From Amycolatopsis pithecellobii (lineage in GTDB: Bacteria > Actinomycetota > Actinomycetes > Mycobacteriales > Pseudonocardiaceae): DNA of 64,000 nucleotides. Below, in pieces: positions 52,769 through 61,092 of the stretch (its first letter is position 1; every line of letters starts with the position of its first letter). The stretch covers positions 124,001-188,000 of the forward strand of contig NZ_WMBA01000002.1 in the NCBI RefSeq assembly GCF_009707865.1. Reading direction: 5' to 3'. The notes below the pieces were generated by a model, which had not been told where the DNA came from, did not search any database, and saw only the letters and a list, made by a program, of their open reading frames with translations. A program made the position numbers and the translations under genes.

Positions 52769-53674
52769 TCAGGGCATGGTGATGATGATGCGGCCTCGGA
52801 CGTGGCCGGTTGCGCTTGCGGCTTGGGCGGCCCCCGCCTGGGGGAGTGGGAAGGTTTGCGTCACGGGCAGGGTGAGCCGGCCCGTGGCGGCCAGGCGGGC
52901 GCCTTCGCGCAGGGCCGGGGTCTTGTCCCGGCCGAAGCCGGTCGATACGCGGGCGCCGTGGGCAGGGGCGGTGAAGTCGGCGATGGAGACAACCCTGCCG
53001 GGATCCCCGGTCAGGTCGATCAGTTCGCTGATCACACCCGAACCGGCCACGTCCACGGCAACGTCGATACCGTGCGGGGCGAGTGCACGCGCCCGGTCGA
53101 CGAGGCCTGGGCCGTAGGTGGTCGCGACGGCGCCCAGCGACGTGACATAGTCCTGATTGGACGGACCCGCCACACCGATGACCGTGGCACCACGATCGAC
53201 CGCGAACTGGACGGCGGCCGACCCGACGCCACCACTCGCGCCATTGACCAAAACCGTGTGGCCGCGCCGCACTTCTGCCTCATCGAGCACCCGCAGAGCG
53301 GTCTCGAACGGGGTGGGGAACCCGGCCGCTTCCTCGAAAGACACCTTTTCCGGCTTCGGCGCCCACGACGTGAGCACCGCGTGTTCGGCATAAGTTTCTT
53401 GTCCCGAACCGAAAACGGCATCGCCGACCCGGACATCCGTGACGCCGTCACCGACCTCATCGACGACGCCGGCCGCGTCACCGCCGATACCGGCCGGCAG
53501 CCGCAGCGGCTGGAACTCCTCCAGCAGACCCTGCCGGATCTTCCATTCCAGCCCGTTCACGCCCGCGGCACGCACGGCGATGCGGATCTGGCCCGCCTCC
53601 GCATGCGGCGCCTCGACGTCGACGAATTCCAGGACTTCCGGCCCGCCGTAGCGGGCGAATCGCACAGCTTTCAC
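52769..53674 (-). CDS. NADPH:quinone oxidoreductase-like MDR protein
   Basis: A 301-residue medium-chain dehydrogenase/reductase without the zinc ligands. The start is KAVRFARYGGPEVLEFVDVE, the nucleotide site is VNGASGGVGSAAVQFA, and the C-terminus ends HVRGRIIITMP. This matches quinone oxidoreductase-like members that reduce quinones or alpha,beta-unsaturated carbonyls using NADPH. GTG 53674 with GGAGAA just upstream was chosen. It is divergent from the Lrp gene. Confidence 0.9.
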   Translation of the reverse strand: MKAVRFARYGGPEVLEFVDVEAPHAEAGQIRIAVRAAGVNGLEWKIRQGLLEEFQPLRLPAGIGGDAAGVVDEVGDGVTDVRVGDAVFGSGQETYAEHAVLTSWAPKPEKVSFEEAAGFPTPFETALRVLDEAEVRRGHTVLVNGASGGVGSAAVQFAVDRGATVIGVAGPSNQDYVTSLGAVATTYGPGLVDRARALAPHGIDVAVDVAGSGVISELIDLTGDPGRVVSIADFTAPAHGARVSTGFGRDKTPALREGARLAATGRLTLPVTQTFPLPQAGAAQAASATGHVRGRIIITMP

Positions 53675-53753
53675 AGTTCTCCATGATCGGCGCTGAGCGC
53701 CGGAACCTGAACTACTTCCAGCCACACTGCAAGAATCCGGCACAATATCGACT

Positions 53754-54842
53754 ATGGAGAAGGATTCCGTCACACTCGACCACGTCGACCGGAAGCTGCT
53801 GCACGCCCTGCACGTCGACGCGCGGGCGTCTTTCGCGCGGATTGGGGATGTGCTCGGCGTATCCGATCGGACCGTCGCGCGCCGTTACGTGCGGCTGCGT
53901 GAGCGCAAGGTGATCAACCTCGTGGGCATCACCGACTCGAGCCGCCTCGACGGGGCCGAATGGGTCGTCCGTATGCAGTGCAAGCCCGGATCCGCCGTGC
54001 AGGTCGCCGACGCACTCGCCCGCCGCGACGACACCCGATGGGTCAGCCTGCTCTCCGGCGGCACCGAGATCAGCGCCAGTGTGCGGGCCTGGTCCGCACG
54101 CGAACGTCCTGTGCCGTTCGTTACCAATCCGACGGCAGCCACGGCGGAAACGGGTTTCTACGAGCAGGTCCGCTGCGGACCGTGTCCGCCTACTTTCGGC
54201 CGGATTAGTAACGAGCCGATCCTGCAACGCCTGCACCGCACCGCGCCGGTCGTTTCGGTCACCGCGCACAGTGTGCTGCACGTGTTCAGCACCACCCGGC
54301 ACGGCTTCGAAGGCCCAGGATCCCTTACCAGACACCAAATCGCTGCCCTGCAGCCGGCCTACGACGCCGGCGCGGGCACTCTCGCCGACGACGATCGGCC
54401 ACTGCTGGAGGCACTCGCCGTCGACGGCCGCGCACCTTATCCGGCACTCGCCGTCGCGACCGGCTGGTCCGAATCCACCGTCGCCCGCCGTATCCACGCA
54501 CTGCGCGCGGCCGACCTGCTCCGGTTCGATCTCGACGTCAACGCGGCGGCGCTGGGATACCACGCCGAAGCACGGCTGTGGGCCAGCGTGCCCCCCGCCC
54601 ACCTCGCCGATACCGGTGCCGCCGTGGCCACCCACCCCGAAGTCACCTTCTGCGCCGCCACCACCGGACCGGCCAACCTGCTCATCTCCACGGTCTGCCG
54701 CGACAGCCGGGACCTCTACCGATATCTGACCGAACGCCTCGGTGCCCTGCCACAGATCCACGAGGTCCAGACCGCGCCCGTGATCCGCGTCGTCAAACGT
54801 GCCGGCCGCCGGCCCTCAGCCATCGGCGCGGCGCACGGCTAA
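53754..54842 (+). CDS. Lrp/AsnC regulator, double module, with in-frame element
   Basis: A 362-residue protein with two Lrp/AsnC modules in a row. The first helix-turn-helix is about residues 10-60 (RKLLHALHVDARASFARIGDVLGVSDRTVARRYVRL) with its sensor half at about 70-190, and the second helix-turn-helix is about 212-258 (LLEALAVDGRAPYPALAVATGWSESTVARRI) with the second sensor half to about 350. Residues 123-153 are an insertion from the 93-bp element, between SARERPVPF and EPILQRLHR; TAPVVSVTAHSVLHVF then resumes. It probably binds an amino acid or related ligand. Target genes are unknown; the flavin-like MDR gene is divergent. The stop lies within the convergent response-regulator gene, overlapping by 27 bp. 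Confidence 0.88.
   Translation: MEKDSVTLDHVDRKLLHALHVDARASFARIGDVLGVSDRTVARRYVRLRERKVINLVGITDSSRLDGAEWVVRMQCKPGSAVQVADALARRDDTRWVSLLSGGTEISASVRAWSARERPVPFVTNPTAATAETGFYEQVRCGPCPPTFGRISNEPILQRLHRTAPVVSVTAHSVLHVFSTTRHGFEGPGSLTRHQIAALQPAYDAGAGTLADDDRPLLEALAVDGRAPYPALAVATGWSESTVARRIHALRAADLLRFDLDVNAAALGYHAEARLWASVPPAHLADTGAAVATHPEVTFCAATTGPANLLISTVCRDSRDLYRYLTERLGALPQIHEVQTAPVIRVVKRAGRRPSAIGAAHG
54120..54212 (+). repeat. 93-bp palindromic element inside the Lrp gene
   Basis: The ends are GTTACCAATCCG (54120-54131) and CGGATTAGTAAC (54201-54212), a 12-bp inverted repeat with one mismatch. Inside, GGCGGAAACGG pairs with CCGTGTCCGCC and GGTCCGC with GCGGACC, so the whole element folds as a long hairpin. 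It starts on a codon boundary (122 codons after the ATG) and adds VTNPTAATAETGFYEQ... to PTFGRISN, including a CGPC dithiol-like motif. Confidence 0.9.
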
Positions 54843-55505
54843 CCGGTAACCGACGCCCCGCACATTGAGAATCCAGTTCTTCGAACCGAGTTTCGCGCGC
54901 AGGCTGCTGACATGCGTATCCAGCGTCCTGGTCGGGACACGGGAATCGCAGTTCCACACGCCGGCCATGAGTTCCTTGCGGGACACCACATCCGTCGGGC
55001 GCAGCGCGAGTGCCCGCAGCAGATCGAACTCCTTCGCCGTGGTCGGTATCCGCCGTTCGTCCAGCCAGACTTCCCTGTCTTCCAGATATATCCGCAATCC
55101 GCCCAGTTGCAGGATCTGCTCGCTTTCCGCGGACAGTGGCCACTGCCGGCAGCGGCGCAACACCGCCTCCATTCTGGCCAGCACCTCACCGTGGCCGCAG
55201 GTGCTGAGCACGCAGTCGTCGGCGCCGGTCTGCAATGCCAGTATTCGCTCGCCTTCACTGTCCCGGTCGACCAGCATGATCACGGGCACTCGGCTTTTCG
55301 CGCGAATCGTCCGGCAAACTACCAGTGCATCGAGGTCGACGAAGTCCGTGCCAAGCAGCACCAGATCCGTATCCGGCAACCGCTCCACCGCCGACCGCCC
55401 GTGACCGGCGTATTCGACCGCCCATTCCGATTGCCGCAAGAATTCGGCCAAGTCTGATTTTGATTTCGCGGCATCGACAAGAAGAACTCGCCTCATCAAT
55501 ACCAC
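54816..55505 (-). CDS. Atypical OmpR-type response regulator (degenerate receiver)
   Basis: A 229-residue regulator. The receiver domain (about 1-120) is degenerate: the phosphoacceptor Asp position reads LVLLGTDF, with Gly about residue 52, the acidic pair is reduced to VDAA, and the conserved Thr and Lys positions are Val and Ser/Thr-like (MLVDRD, VLSTCG). The C-terminal winged helix is intact (RIPTTAKEFDLLRALALRPTDVVSRKELMAGVW, LDTHVSSLRAKLG). This is the pattern of atypical JadR1/ChlK-like regulators, which respond to a product rather than phosphorylation. GTG 55505 was chosen for its spacing from GGGGAGG; ATG 55514 or 55496 are alternatives. It probably controls the adjoining cluster. 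Confidence 0.85.
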   Translation of the reverse strand: MVLMRRVLLVDAAKSKSDLAEFLRQSEWAVEYAGHGRSAVERLPDTDLVLLGTDFVDLDALVVCRTIRAKSRVPVIMLVDRDSEGERILALQTGADDCVLSTCGHGEVLARMEAVLRRCRQWPLSAESEQILQLGGLRIYLEDREVWLDERRIPTTAKEFDLLRALALRPTDVVSRKELMAGVWNCDSRVPTRTLDTHVSSLRAKLGSKNWILNVRGVGYRLAVRRADG

Positions 55506-55642
55506 ACTCGCCATCCTCCCCAGATAATGACAAAGTATGCAGACAGAAATTGTGGAGCTTCGTTCAAGGTAGCACACTCTCGGCTGCAAATTGCATTTTT
55601 TGCGGCGCACGTCGCAGTTCTTTGGGCCGATCGCAGCAGACC

Positions 55643-57127
55643 TCAGTCCCGTATTGCGCGTCCCGTCGCGAGTTTGTCTGCGGCGAACCGGAAATTCCGG
55701 AACACCGGCGCCTCCGGTGCGGGCGAACGCAGCCGCAGCGCATAACCGATGAGCGCGTGGTGCAGCATGTAGAGCCGAGGTTCCCGGTGTGCGCCAGGGG
55801 AAAGCCGGGAGATCACCCAGTCGATCGCGCAAGCGCCACCATAGGCGGGCCGTGGCTCGAAAAGGAGGTGATCACGGCCCACTTCGGCGAGCACGTTGAG
55901 TGCGTAAGCGAACGGGTACGGGCGATTGACCCGGTCGTCGTCGGTGCGGTCCAGGTCGGGGAAGCAGTCAACAAGGCGGTTCAGGAAATCGTCGGTCACC
56001 AAGTCGGACCGGCCGGTGAACACCGCGGCCTGGATGAGATATGCGTAGGAAATCCCATTCAGGAAGTAGTTCCTCCCGGGGTCGATGTTCCGCCACTCGC
56101 CGACGAGTTCTTCGACGAAATCGTCATATGCCGGCAGCTGATCTTCCAGTCGGCCCAGGTTGTGCAGCGCCATTATGTAGTACAGCCCCATATGCGTGCG
56201 CTCCACCGGGCGCAGTGCCCGCAACAGCTCGTCGGCCTGTGCGAGCCGATCCCGCCCGTGGTGCAGATATTCCGTGGCCCTGCCGCTCATCGCGATGGTA
56301 TTGAGCATGGTGAGCAGCGGGTAGATCTCGACGAACGCCCGCGACATGGGTTGCGGGAAAACCGGAACCGTCACGCCGGGGCCTGACCGGTCCAGATAAT
56401 TCAATGTTTCCGCGATCCGGTCCCGGCCGCCCGCGCGCCACAGGTCCTCGTGGCCCAGCAGTGCGACTGCCGACATCAGGACGGAGCCGCCACGTCCCCG
56501 GAAAAACGGTGAGGGCACACTGTCGAGGAGGTCCAGCGCGTCGAGCAGGTAGTTGCGACGGCCACTCGTCAGCCGGTGTCCGAGGCCGAGTTGCGCCATC
56601 GCGAGAAACATAGCCGACGACGCCGACAATCGCTCGTAGTGACCATGCCTGCCGGAGTTCTCGTCGCGAATGCGGTCCGGTTCGATGGCGTCAACGGCGG
56701 CGGGCAACTCGCCGGCGATATCCGTGCCCGGAAGGGAAATCAGTTCGTCGCCCAGTCCGAGCTTGCCGAACGCGTCCATCGCGATACACCAGGCCATGAC
56801 CCGGAAATACGGGTTGGGGTGTGCCTGTGCCTGCGCCACGATCTCCTGCATCCGTGCCGGGTCCGCCGCGCCCGATACGGCGTGCTCCAAGGCGAATTCG
56901 GCGAGCAGCCGGGCGAACCGGGCATAGGCATTCTGCTCCACCCCGCGTGCCGACAACGCGGCGAAGGTGTGGCGTATCCGGTCGGCGGCGGCCGCGTCGT
57001 AGCCGACCGGATGCTGGCCGAGGCCGATACCGCGCACCATCCTGCTCCACGGCGTGGCGATGATCCTGCTTTCGGTCCGCAGGTCCGCCAATCCGGTCAC
57101 CGGAGGTTTGACGCTGGGCGTCCTCAT
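55643..57127 (-). CDS. Unknown helical protein coupled to the fusion gene
   Basis: A 494-residue protein that I do not recognise. It is almost entirely helical with aromatic and small residues, recalling alpha/alpha toroid enzymes such as terpene-cyclase or lanthionine-cyclase-like folds: HPNPYFRVMAWCIAMDAFGKLGLG, SSAMFLAMAQLGLG and LGRLEDQLPAYDDFVEELVGEW are examples. It has no signal peptide, membrane segment or known metal motif (no DDxxD or zinc site). Its ATG overlaps the stop of the acyltransferase-kinase gene by four bases (ATGA), so the two proteins are made together and probably work together. Confidence 0.75.
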   Translation of the reverse strand: MRTPSVKPPVTGLADLRTESRIIATPWSRMVRGIGLGQHPVGYDAAAADRIRHTFAALSARGVEQNAYARFARLLAEFALEHAVSGAADPARMQEIVAQAQAHPNPYFRVMAWCIAMDAFGKLGLGDELISLPGTDIAGELPAAVDAIEPDRIRDENSGRHGHYERLSASSAMFLAMAQLGLGHRLTSGRRNYLLDALDLLDSVPSPFFRGRGGSVLMSAVALLGHEDLWRAGGRDRIAETLNYLDRSGPGVTVPVFPQPMSRAFVEIYPLLTMLNTIAMSGRATEYLHHGRDRLAQADELLRALRPVERTHMGLYYIMALHNLGRLEDQLPAYDDFVEELVGEWRNIDPGRNYFLNGISYAYLIQAAVFTGRSDLVTDDFLNRLVDCFPDLDRTDDDRVNRPYPFAYALNVLAEVGRDHLLFEPRPAYGGACAIDWVISRLSPGAHREPRLYMLHHALIGYALRLRSPAPEAPVFRNFRFAADKLATGRAIRD

Positions 57128-60100
57128 GCGATGGAGCTCCCCTCAGTAGTTTGCGGGATGGACGGCGCCGTCCCGGAGTCGATCCGGAGTTCGTCGGGCA
57201 ATGCCACCGGGATTCCCAGGAAATCCGTGCGTCTGCCTTGCAACATCTGCAGGCTCCAGTTGAGCCATTTGATGCCTTCGCAATAGATCGCGATCGGGCG
57301 ACGCTGGTTCTGGTGACTGTCCAGCAGGGTGCCGTCGAGTTCCCGCTGGAAATGAAACGGGGGCATGGCGGTGAAATGCTGGCCCATCATGAAGACGAAT
57401 CTGACCAGCCAGAACGGATCGCTCCGTTCATGAGAACGGTCGGGATCGGCGAGATCGAGCGCGGCGCTCATCACCGGCGCGAAGTGGTCTTCCAGGCCAC
57501 GGGGACGGCGATGGTCCGCCCGGCCGCCGTTCGCGACCAGGTCACGCACCCGGTATGACCGCTGGTATGGATTGCCCGTGGTGAACCGGATTGCGATCCG
57601 GGGTGCTGCCGGCGTCGTGTCCATCGACAGGGAGAAATGCTCGTAATGGATTTCGTCGTAGTGGCCGATCGAGTTGTGCCACGGTTTGTTGTCGTACATC
57701 GGATCGTCGCGGGTTTCGCGTCCGGTGCCGGCGAAGCCGATGGCCCGAGGGTCGAGGAAACGCAGGTCCAGTGATTCCTCGGTGATCGCCTGCACGGCTG
57801 CGTCCACCGCCGCGGCGCTGCCGCCGCTTTCGATCACCCGCTGGGCGTGCAGCAGGGAACGGGTGTCACCGATCTTGATGTTCTCCGTGTTGGTGTCACC
57901 GACGACCAGCGAGTGGTATCGGGGTTCCAGCACCTCCCGGAACAGCGGGTTCTCCCGGAACTGCCGCAGCAGCGCGGCCGAATTCAGATAGGAGGCGCCG
58001 TCGATGACGATGAACTCGCTGTCGAGCAGCGCCGGACCAAACGTCTTGGGGGCCGTCCGGCGGCACAGTTGCAGCCGATCCTCGATCTTGCGGAAGTAGG
58101 AGGTCTCCAGCGTCTCCCCGGGCGCGGGAATCCGGCCGATACTGTGAACTCGGTCCCGCAACACCCGGATGATCTGCTCGTACAGGCGCGCGATCACGGC
58201 GGGCGGCGGCGAGTACCGGCGCACGAATCCGCTGACCTCTTCGCCGGCGACGTAGGTCATTTCGTAGATCACTTCACGGTCGGAGCGGTACCCGTGTTCC
58301 GCGGTCAGCGTGTGGATCCGGCGCTCCCGGGTTTCGAGTACCCGAGGGAAATACCGGCGCACCGGATCAGGCAGGCCGTCCAGGAATTCGGCCTGCTTCC
58401 GCGCTTTGGCGAACGGCGGAAGCATCACACCGGCGCCGCGCGGATCCCATCGGGCTGTGGTGAGCGATTCACTCAGGATCTTCCGGACGGTGACCTGGTC
58501 CTGCCCGTCCTCGAGAAGGAAAATCGTCATCGATTCGCTGCCGCCGTCACCGAAACCGACGATCGACTCAGCGGGCCGGACGTAGGCGTTGACCGTCCCG
58601 ATGGTGATCCGCCGGTGCTTCGCGGTGTTGACCACCATGGTGTTTTCCCTGGTCCGCCGGAGCTGGCAAGAGAGCTCATACCGGTCGAGCGCACTGTCAC
58701 GCCGTACTCGGACGTCGTCCGGACCGGACACGGTGACCACCTGCACGGCAGACGGGCCGGCATCGATATCGCCGACGTTCAATTTTCCGCCGAGCGAGAT
58801 GGCGTGACAGTTGGCGTTCAACCGCAAGCCCGCGGGGCGTATCCCGGGCTCTGACAGCACTGTGCGTACGGCAGCGAGCACGTCGCGCCGGGACTGCATC
58901 GGTATTCCGTGCGGCGAAATGACCGGGATGGCCGCGGTCCCGACCAGGCCGGGCAATTCGTCGTCGGTGCGCTCACCGCGGTGCAGCGCCAGCGCATCGG
59001 CGATCGAGAGGGCGCCGGATACGGCGAGCGCGCTGAGCCAGCCGACACGATCACCGGCGTGCAGGCACAGGTCGCTGTGCTCGAACAACCCGGGACGCTG
59101 GTCGGCCAGCTCGTGGAACAGCAGGTACTGGTGGATGATCGCCAGCTCGTCACCGGCCGGCTTCGATGCTCCGGCGAGGAAGCCACATCTTTCCCGTTGT
59201 CGTGGCCCGGACTCCAGCAGTTGCCTTATCCACAAACGCAAAGTCGTCTCGTCCGCGCCATGGGGTTGTCCGAAGTGGACGATCTGCACCTCGGGAAGAT
59301 CGGTGTCGATCAGCCGGGTCTTGGTGTTTCCATCCGGCCCGGATACGGTCAGTTCGAGCTGCGTCCTGCCCGGGACCGGCGGCAGCTCGGTGCACAGTCT
59401 TTTACGCAGCCGGGCCCGGACCACCAGCTCGCCGGCTTCCGGCCGGATCAGCGCGCTGTGCTGCAACGTGTGTTGCACGATCTCGACACCACGTACGAAT
59501 GCCGAGCTCCGCGCGGGGGCGGTCGACTGCGGCCACCCGCTCGTCACGGCAATCTTCCGGCACAGCAACGCACGGCCGAAGTCGTCGGTCGCGGTGGCCC
59601 GGACGGCCCGCCGGAGCACGCTGAGGTCGGTGGGGCCCGTGGACGAGTACAGCTGTGTCAGGTGGCTGAGCAGGTTGCCGACCACACTGAGGGAACGGCC
59701 GAACCGGTCGGCGTCAGGCGCCGACAGCGGGGCGGTCCGTACGATTGCCGGCGATTCGTTGTCGTGCAACAGTTCGATCGATTTGCCGCCGGGGCCCAGT
59801 TCGAGGATGGCGTCGAGGTCCATGCGGCCCAGCTCGCGGCAGGTGGTCCGGGAATCCATCACGAGGTCGGTCATGGCGAGCACCGCATCCTGCACCGCGT
59901 CGGCCGAACGCAGTAGTCCGCCGCCGCTGTTGGACAGTATGGGCACGCTGGGCGCGGTGAACTCGATTCTGTTGGCCGCGAGATAGTCGCGCAAGGCGCC
60001 CCGTGCCGGCCGCATTCGTGCCGAATGTGCGAGAAACGTGGTGGGCGCTTTGAGTTCGAGTACTCCGACACCGGGATTGTTGGCCCGCATGAACTCGGCG

Positions 60101-60840
60101 AATTCGCCGTATGCGCCGCCGCGGACGTAGAAGTTCGCCTGTCGTGCCGAGTACCTTTTGTGCAATTCGACCTCGTGTGCCGGGAACCGTAACCGCAGCC
60201 CTTCCACCGCGGAGGCGAGATCGGCGCGGGTCGTAGCGCGCAAGCCCACCACATGGTGTGGTTCGGAGACCGGTCGATGGCGCACCGAGTCAGGCAGATA
60301 GGGCAGCAGTTCGTTTTGCATTCGGCCGCCGTCCCGCTCCCCGGCACTGAGCAGCACCAAAGGCGTGAACGTACGAGCGATCCGGGCACCGTCCGCCACT
60401 GTCAGCGCGCCTGCCGCCACCGCCGCGGCGAGAATTCCGAAGCTTTCCCCAGTGTAGACAAGGAAATCCAGCGGATATCCCGCCGCGGCGGCCCGCGCCC
60501 GTAACTGGACGTGCAATGCCAGGCTGTGCACCAGGACGCCGGCCCCGAGCGCCCCTTGGCGGTCGAGCCGTCCCGCGGCCGGGTCGACCGCCAGTGACTC
60601 GATCGCCGCCGGACCGCTGAGCCCCAGAGCGTCGGCGGCCTCCTCGTATACGGCGGCGATTTCCGGCGAACCGGAGTGCGGTAATTGACCGCCGATGTCC
60701 CGGTAGAACGATCGGCTGCCCAGGCCGGGAAAGAACCCGGCGAGCCGTATTTCCGGGTGTATCGGGCTGTGTGGGGAAATCAATCGGGAATTTTCCCTGC
60801 CCGTTATTACATTAACGCAGGAAGCATCGGTTGAGGTCAT
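57124..60840 (-). CDS. Acyltransferase-kinase fusion protein, unknown pathway
   Basis: A 1238-residue protein with an unusual make-up. Residues 30-380 form a PKS-type acyltransferase with the nucleophile about Ser133 (YTGESFGIL, in place of GHSxG), the His about 272 (TTFLAHSARM) and the usual VPILSNSGG and ILELGPGGKSIELL ends. Residues about 540-740 look like a second, shortened acyltransferase without the GHSxG serine (HAGDRVGWLSALAVSGALS). The last 480 residues look like a protein-kinase/phosphotransferase fold: a glycine-rich loop (VGFGDGGSESM), a lysine in TVRKI (about 787), a hinge YEMTYVAGEEV, catalytic VGDTNTENI (Asp about 982, Asn about 986) and the metal Asp in FLDPRAIG (about 1030). 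ATG 60840 was taken; an earlier in-frame ATG at 60882 is possible. No carrier protein or ketosynthase lies nearby. Confidence 0.8.
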   Translation of the reverse strand: MTSTDASCVNVITGRENSRLISPHSPIHPEIRLAGFFPGLGSRSFYRDIGGQLPHSGSPEIAAVYEEAADALGLSGPAAIESLAVDPAAGRLDRQGALGAGVLVHSLALHVQLRARAAAAGYPLDFLVYTGESFGILAAAVAAGALTVADGARIARTFTPLVLLSAGERDGGRMQNELLPYLPDSVRHRPVSEPHHVVGLRATTRADLASAVEGLRLRFPAHEVELHKRYSARQANFYVRGGAYGEFAEFMRANNPGVGVLELKAPTTFLAHSARMRPARGALRDYLAANRIEFTAPSVPILSNSGGGLLRSADAVQDAVLAMTDLVMDSRTTCRELGRMDLDAILELGPGGKSIELLHDNESPAIVRTAPLSAPDADRFGRSLSVVGNLLSHLTQLYSSTGPTDLSVLRRAVRATATDDFGRALLCRKIAVTSGWPQSTAPARSSAFVRGVEIVQHTLQHSALIRPEAGELVVRARLRKRLCTELPPVPGRTQLELTVSGPDGNTKTRLIDTDLPEVQIVHFGQPHGADETTLRLWIRQLLESGPRQRERCGFLAGASKPAGDELAIIHQYLLFHELADQRPGLFEHSDLCLHAGDRVGWLSALAVSGALSIADALALHRGERTDDELPGLVGTAAIPVISPHGIPMQSRRDVLAAVRTVLSEPGIRPAGLRLNANCHAISLGGKLNVGDIDAGPSAVQVVTVSGPDDVRVRRDSALDRYELSCQLRRTRENTMVVNTAKHRRITIGTVNAYVRPAESIVGFGDGGSESMTIFLLEDGQDQVTVRKILSESLTTARWDPRGAGVMLPPFAKARKQAEFLDGLPDPVRRYFPRVLETRERRIHTLTAEHGYRSDREVIYEMTYVAGEEVSGFVRRYSPPPAVIARLYEQIIRVLRDRVHSIGRIPAPGETLETSYFRKIEDRLQLCRRTAPKTFGPALLDSEFIVIDGASYLNSAALLRQFRENPLFREVLEPRYHSLVVGDTNTENIKIGDTRSLLHAQRVIESGGSAAAVDAAVQAITEESLDLRFLDPRAIGFAGTGRETRDDPMYDNKPWHNSIGHYDEIHYEHFSLSMDTTPAAPRIAIRFTTGNPYQRSYRVRDLVANGGRADHRRPRGLEDHFAPVMSAALDLADPDRSHERSDPFWLVRFVFMMGQHFTAMPPFHFQRELDGTLLDSHQNQRRPIAIYCEGIKWLNWSLQMLQGRRTDFLGIPVALPDELRIDSGTAPSIPQTTEGSSIA

Positions 60841-60968
60841 TATGAATCGACTTTCCCCTAGGTGGCGGGTGGAATTCACCATTGATCCACATGACGGCAG
60901 CGCCATCCAATAGTGGCTATCGATCCACGCGTTTTCAATACCGGGGAATGACGAAGTCGCCGTTGCTT

Positions 60969-61031
60969 TGTCAATCTTTTCAAAATCCCGAGACGGCGTA
61001 TGTCAGGAAATGTCAGAACGTCTTGCTGTCA
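60969..61031. promoter_or_regulatory. Direct TGTCA repeats in the fusion-gene promoter region
   Basis: Four TGTCA sequences stand at 60969, 61001, 61011 and 61027 on the + strand, two of them exactly 10 bases apart (TGTCAGGAAATGTCAG). Tandem half-sites near helical-turn spacing are typical of OmpR-type and SARP-type binding sites. The region is AT-rich compared with its surroundings and lies 130-190 bases upstream of the fusion gene start. Confidence 0.45.
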
Positions 61032-61037
61032 AGTGAG

Positions 61038-61076
61038 AAAAAGAAAAAGCCCCGGAAGGCATTCGCCTTCCGGGGC
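61038..61076 (-). terminator. Intrinsic terminator of the MFS gene
   Basis: GCCCCGGAAGGC at 61049-61060 and GCCTTCCGGGGC at 61065-61076 form a perfect 12-bp stem with a 4-base loop. On the minus strand it is followed by a T-rich run (TTTTTCTTTTTC), 17 bases after the MFS stop. This is a classical rho-independent terminator, unusual for its clarity in this window. It separates the MFS gene from the fusion-gene cluster. Confidence 0.9.
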
Positions 61077-61092
61077 CGGATCCGGGCCGTGG

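Noticed and set aside
59000-59400. A second working acyltransferase domain in the fusion protein
   Set aside because: The nucleophile position reads GDRVG without serine, so I treat it as non-catalytic.
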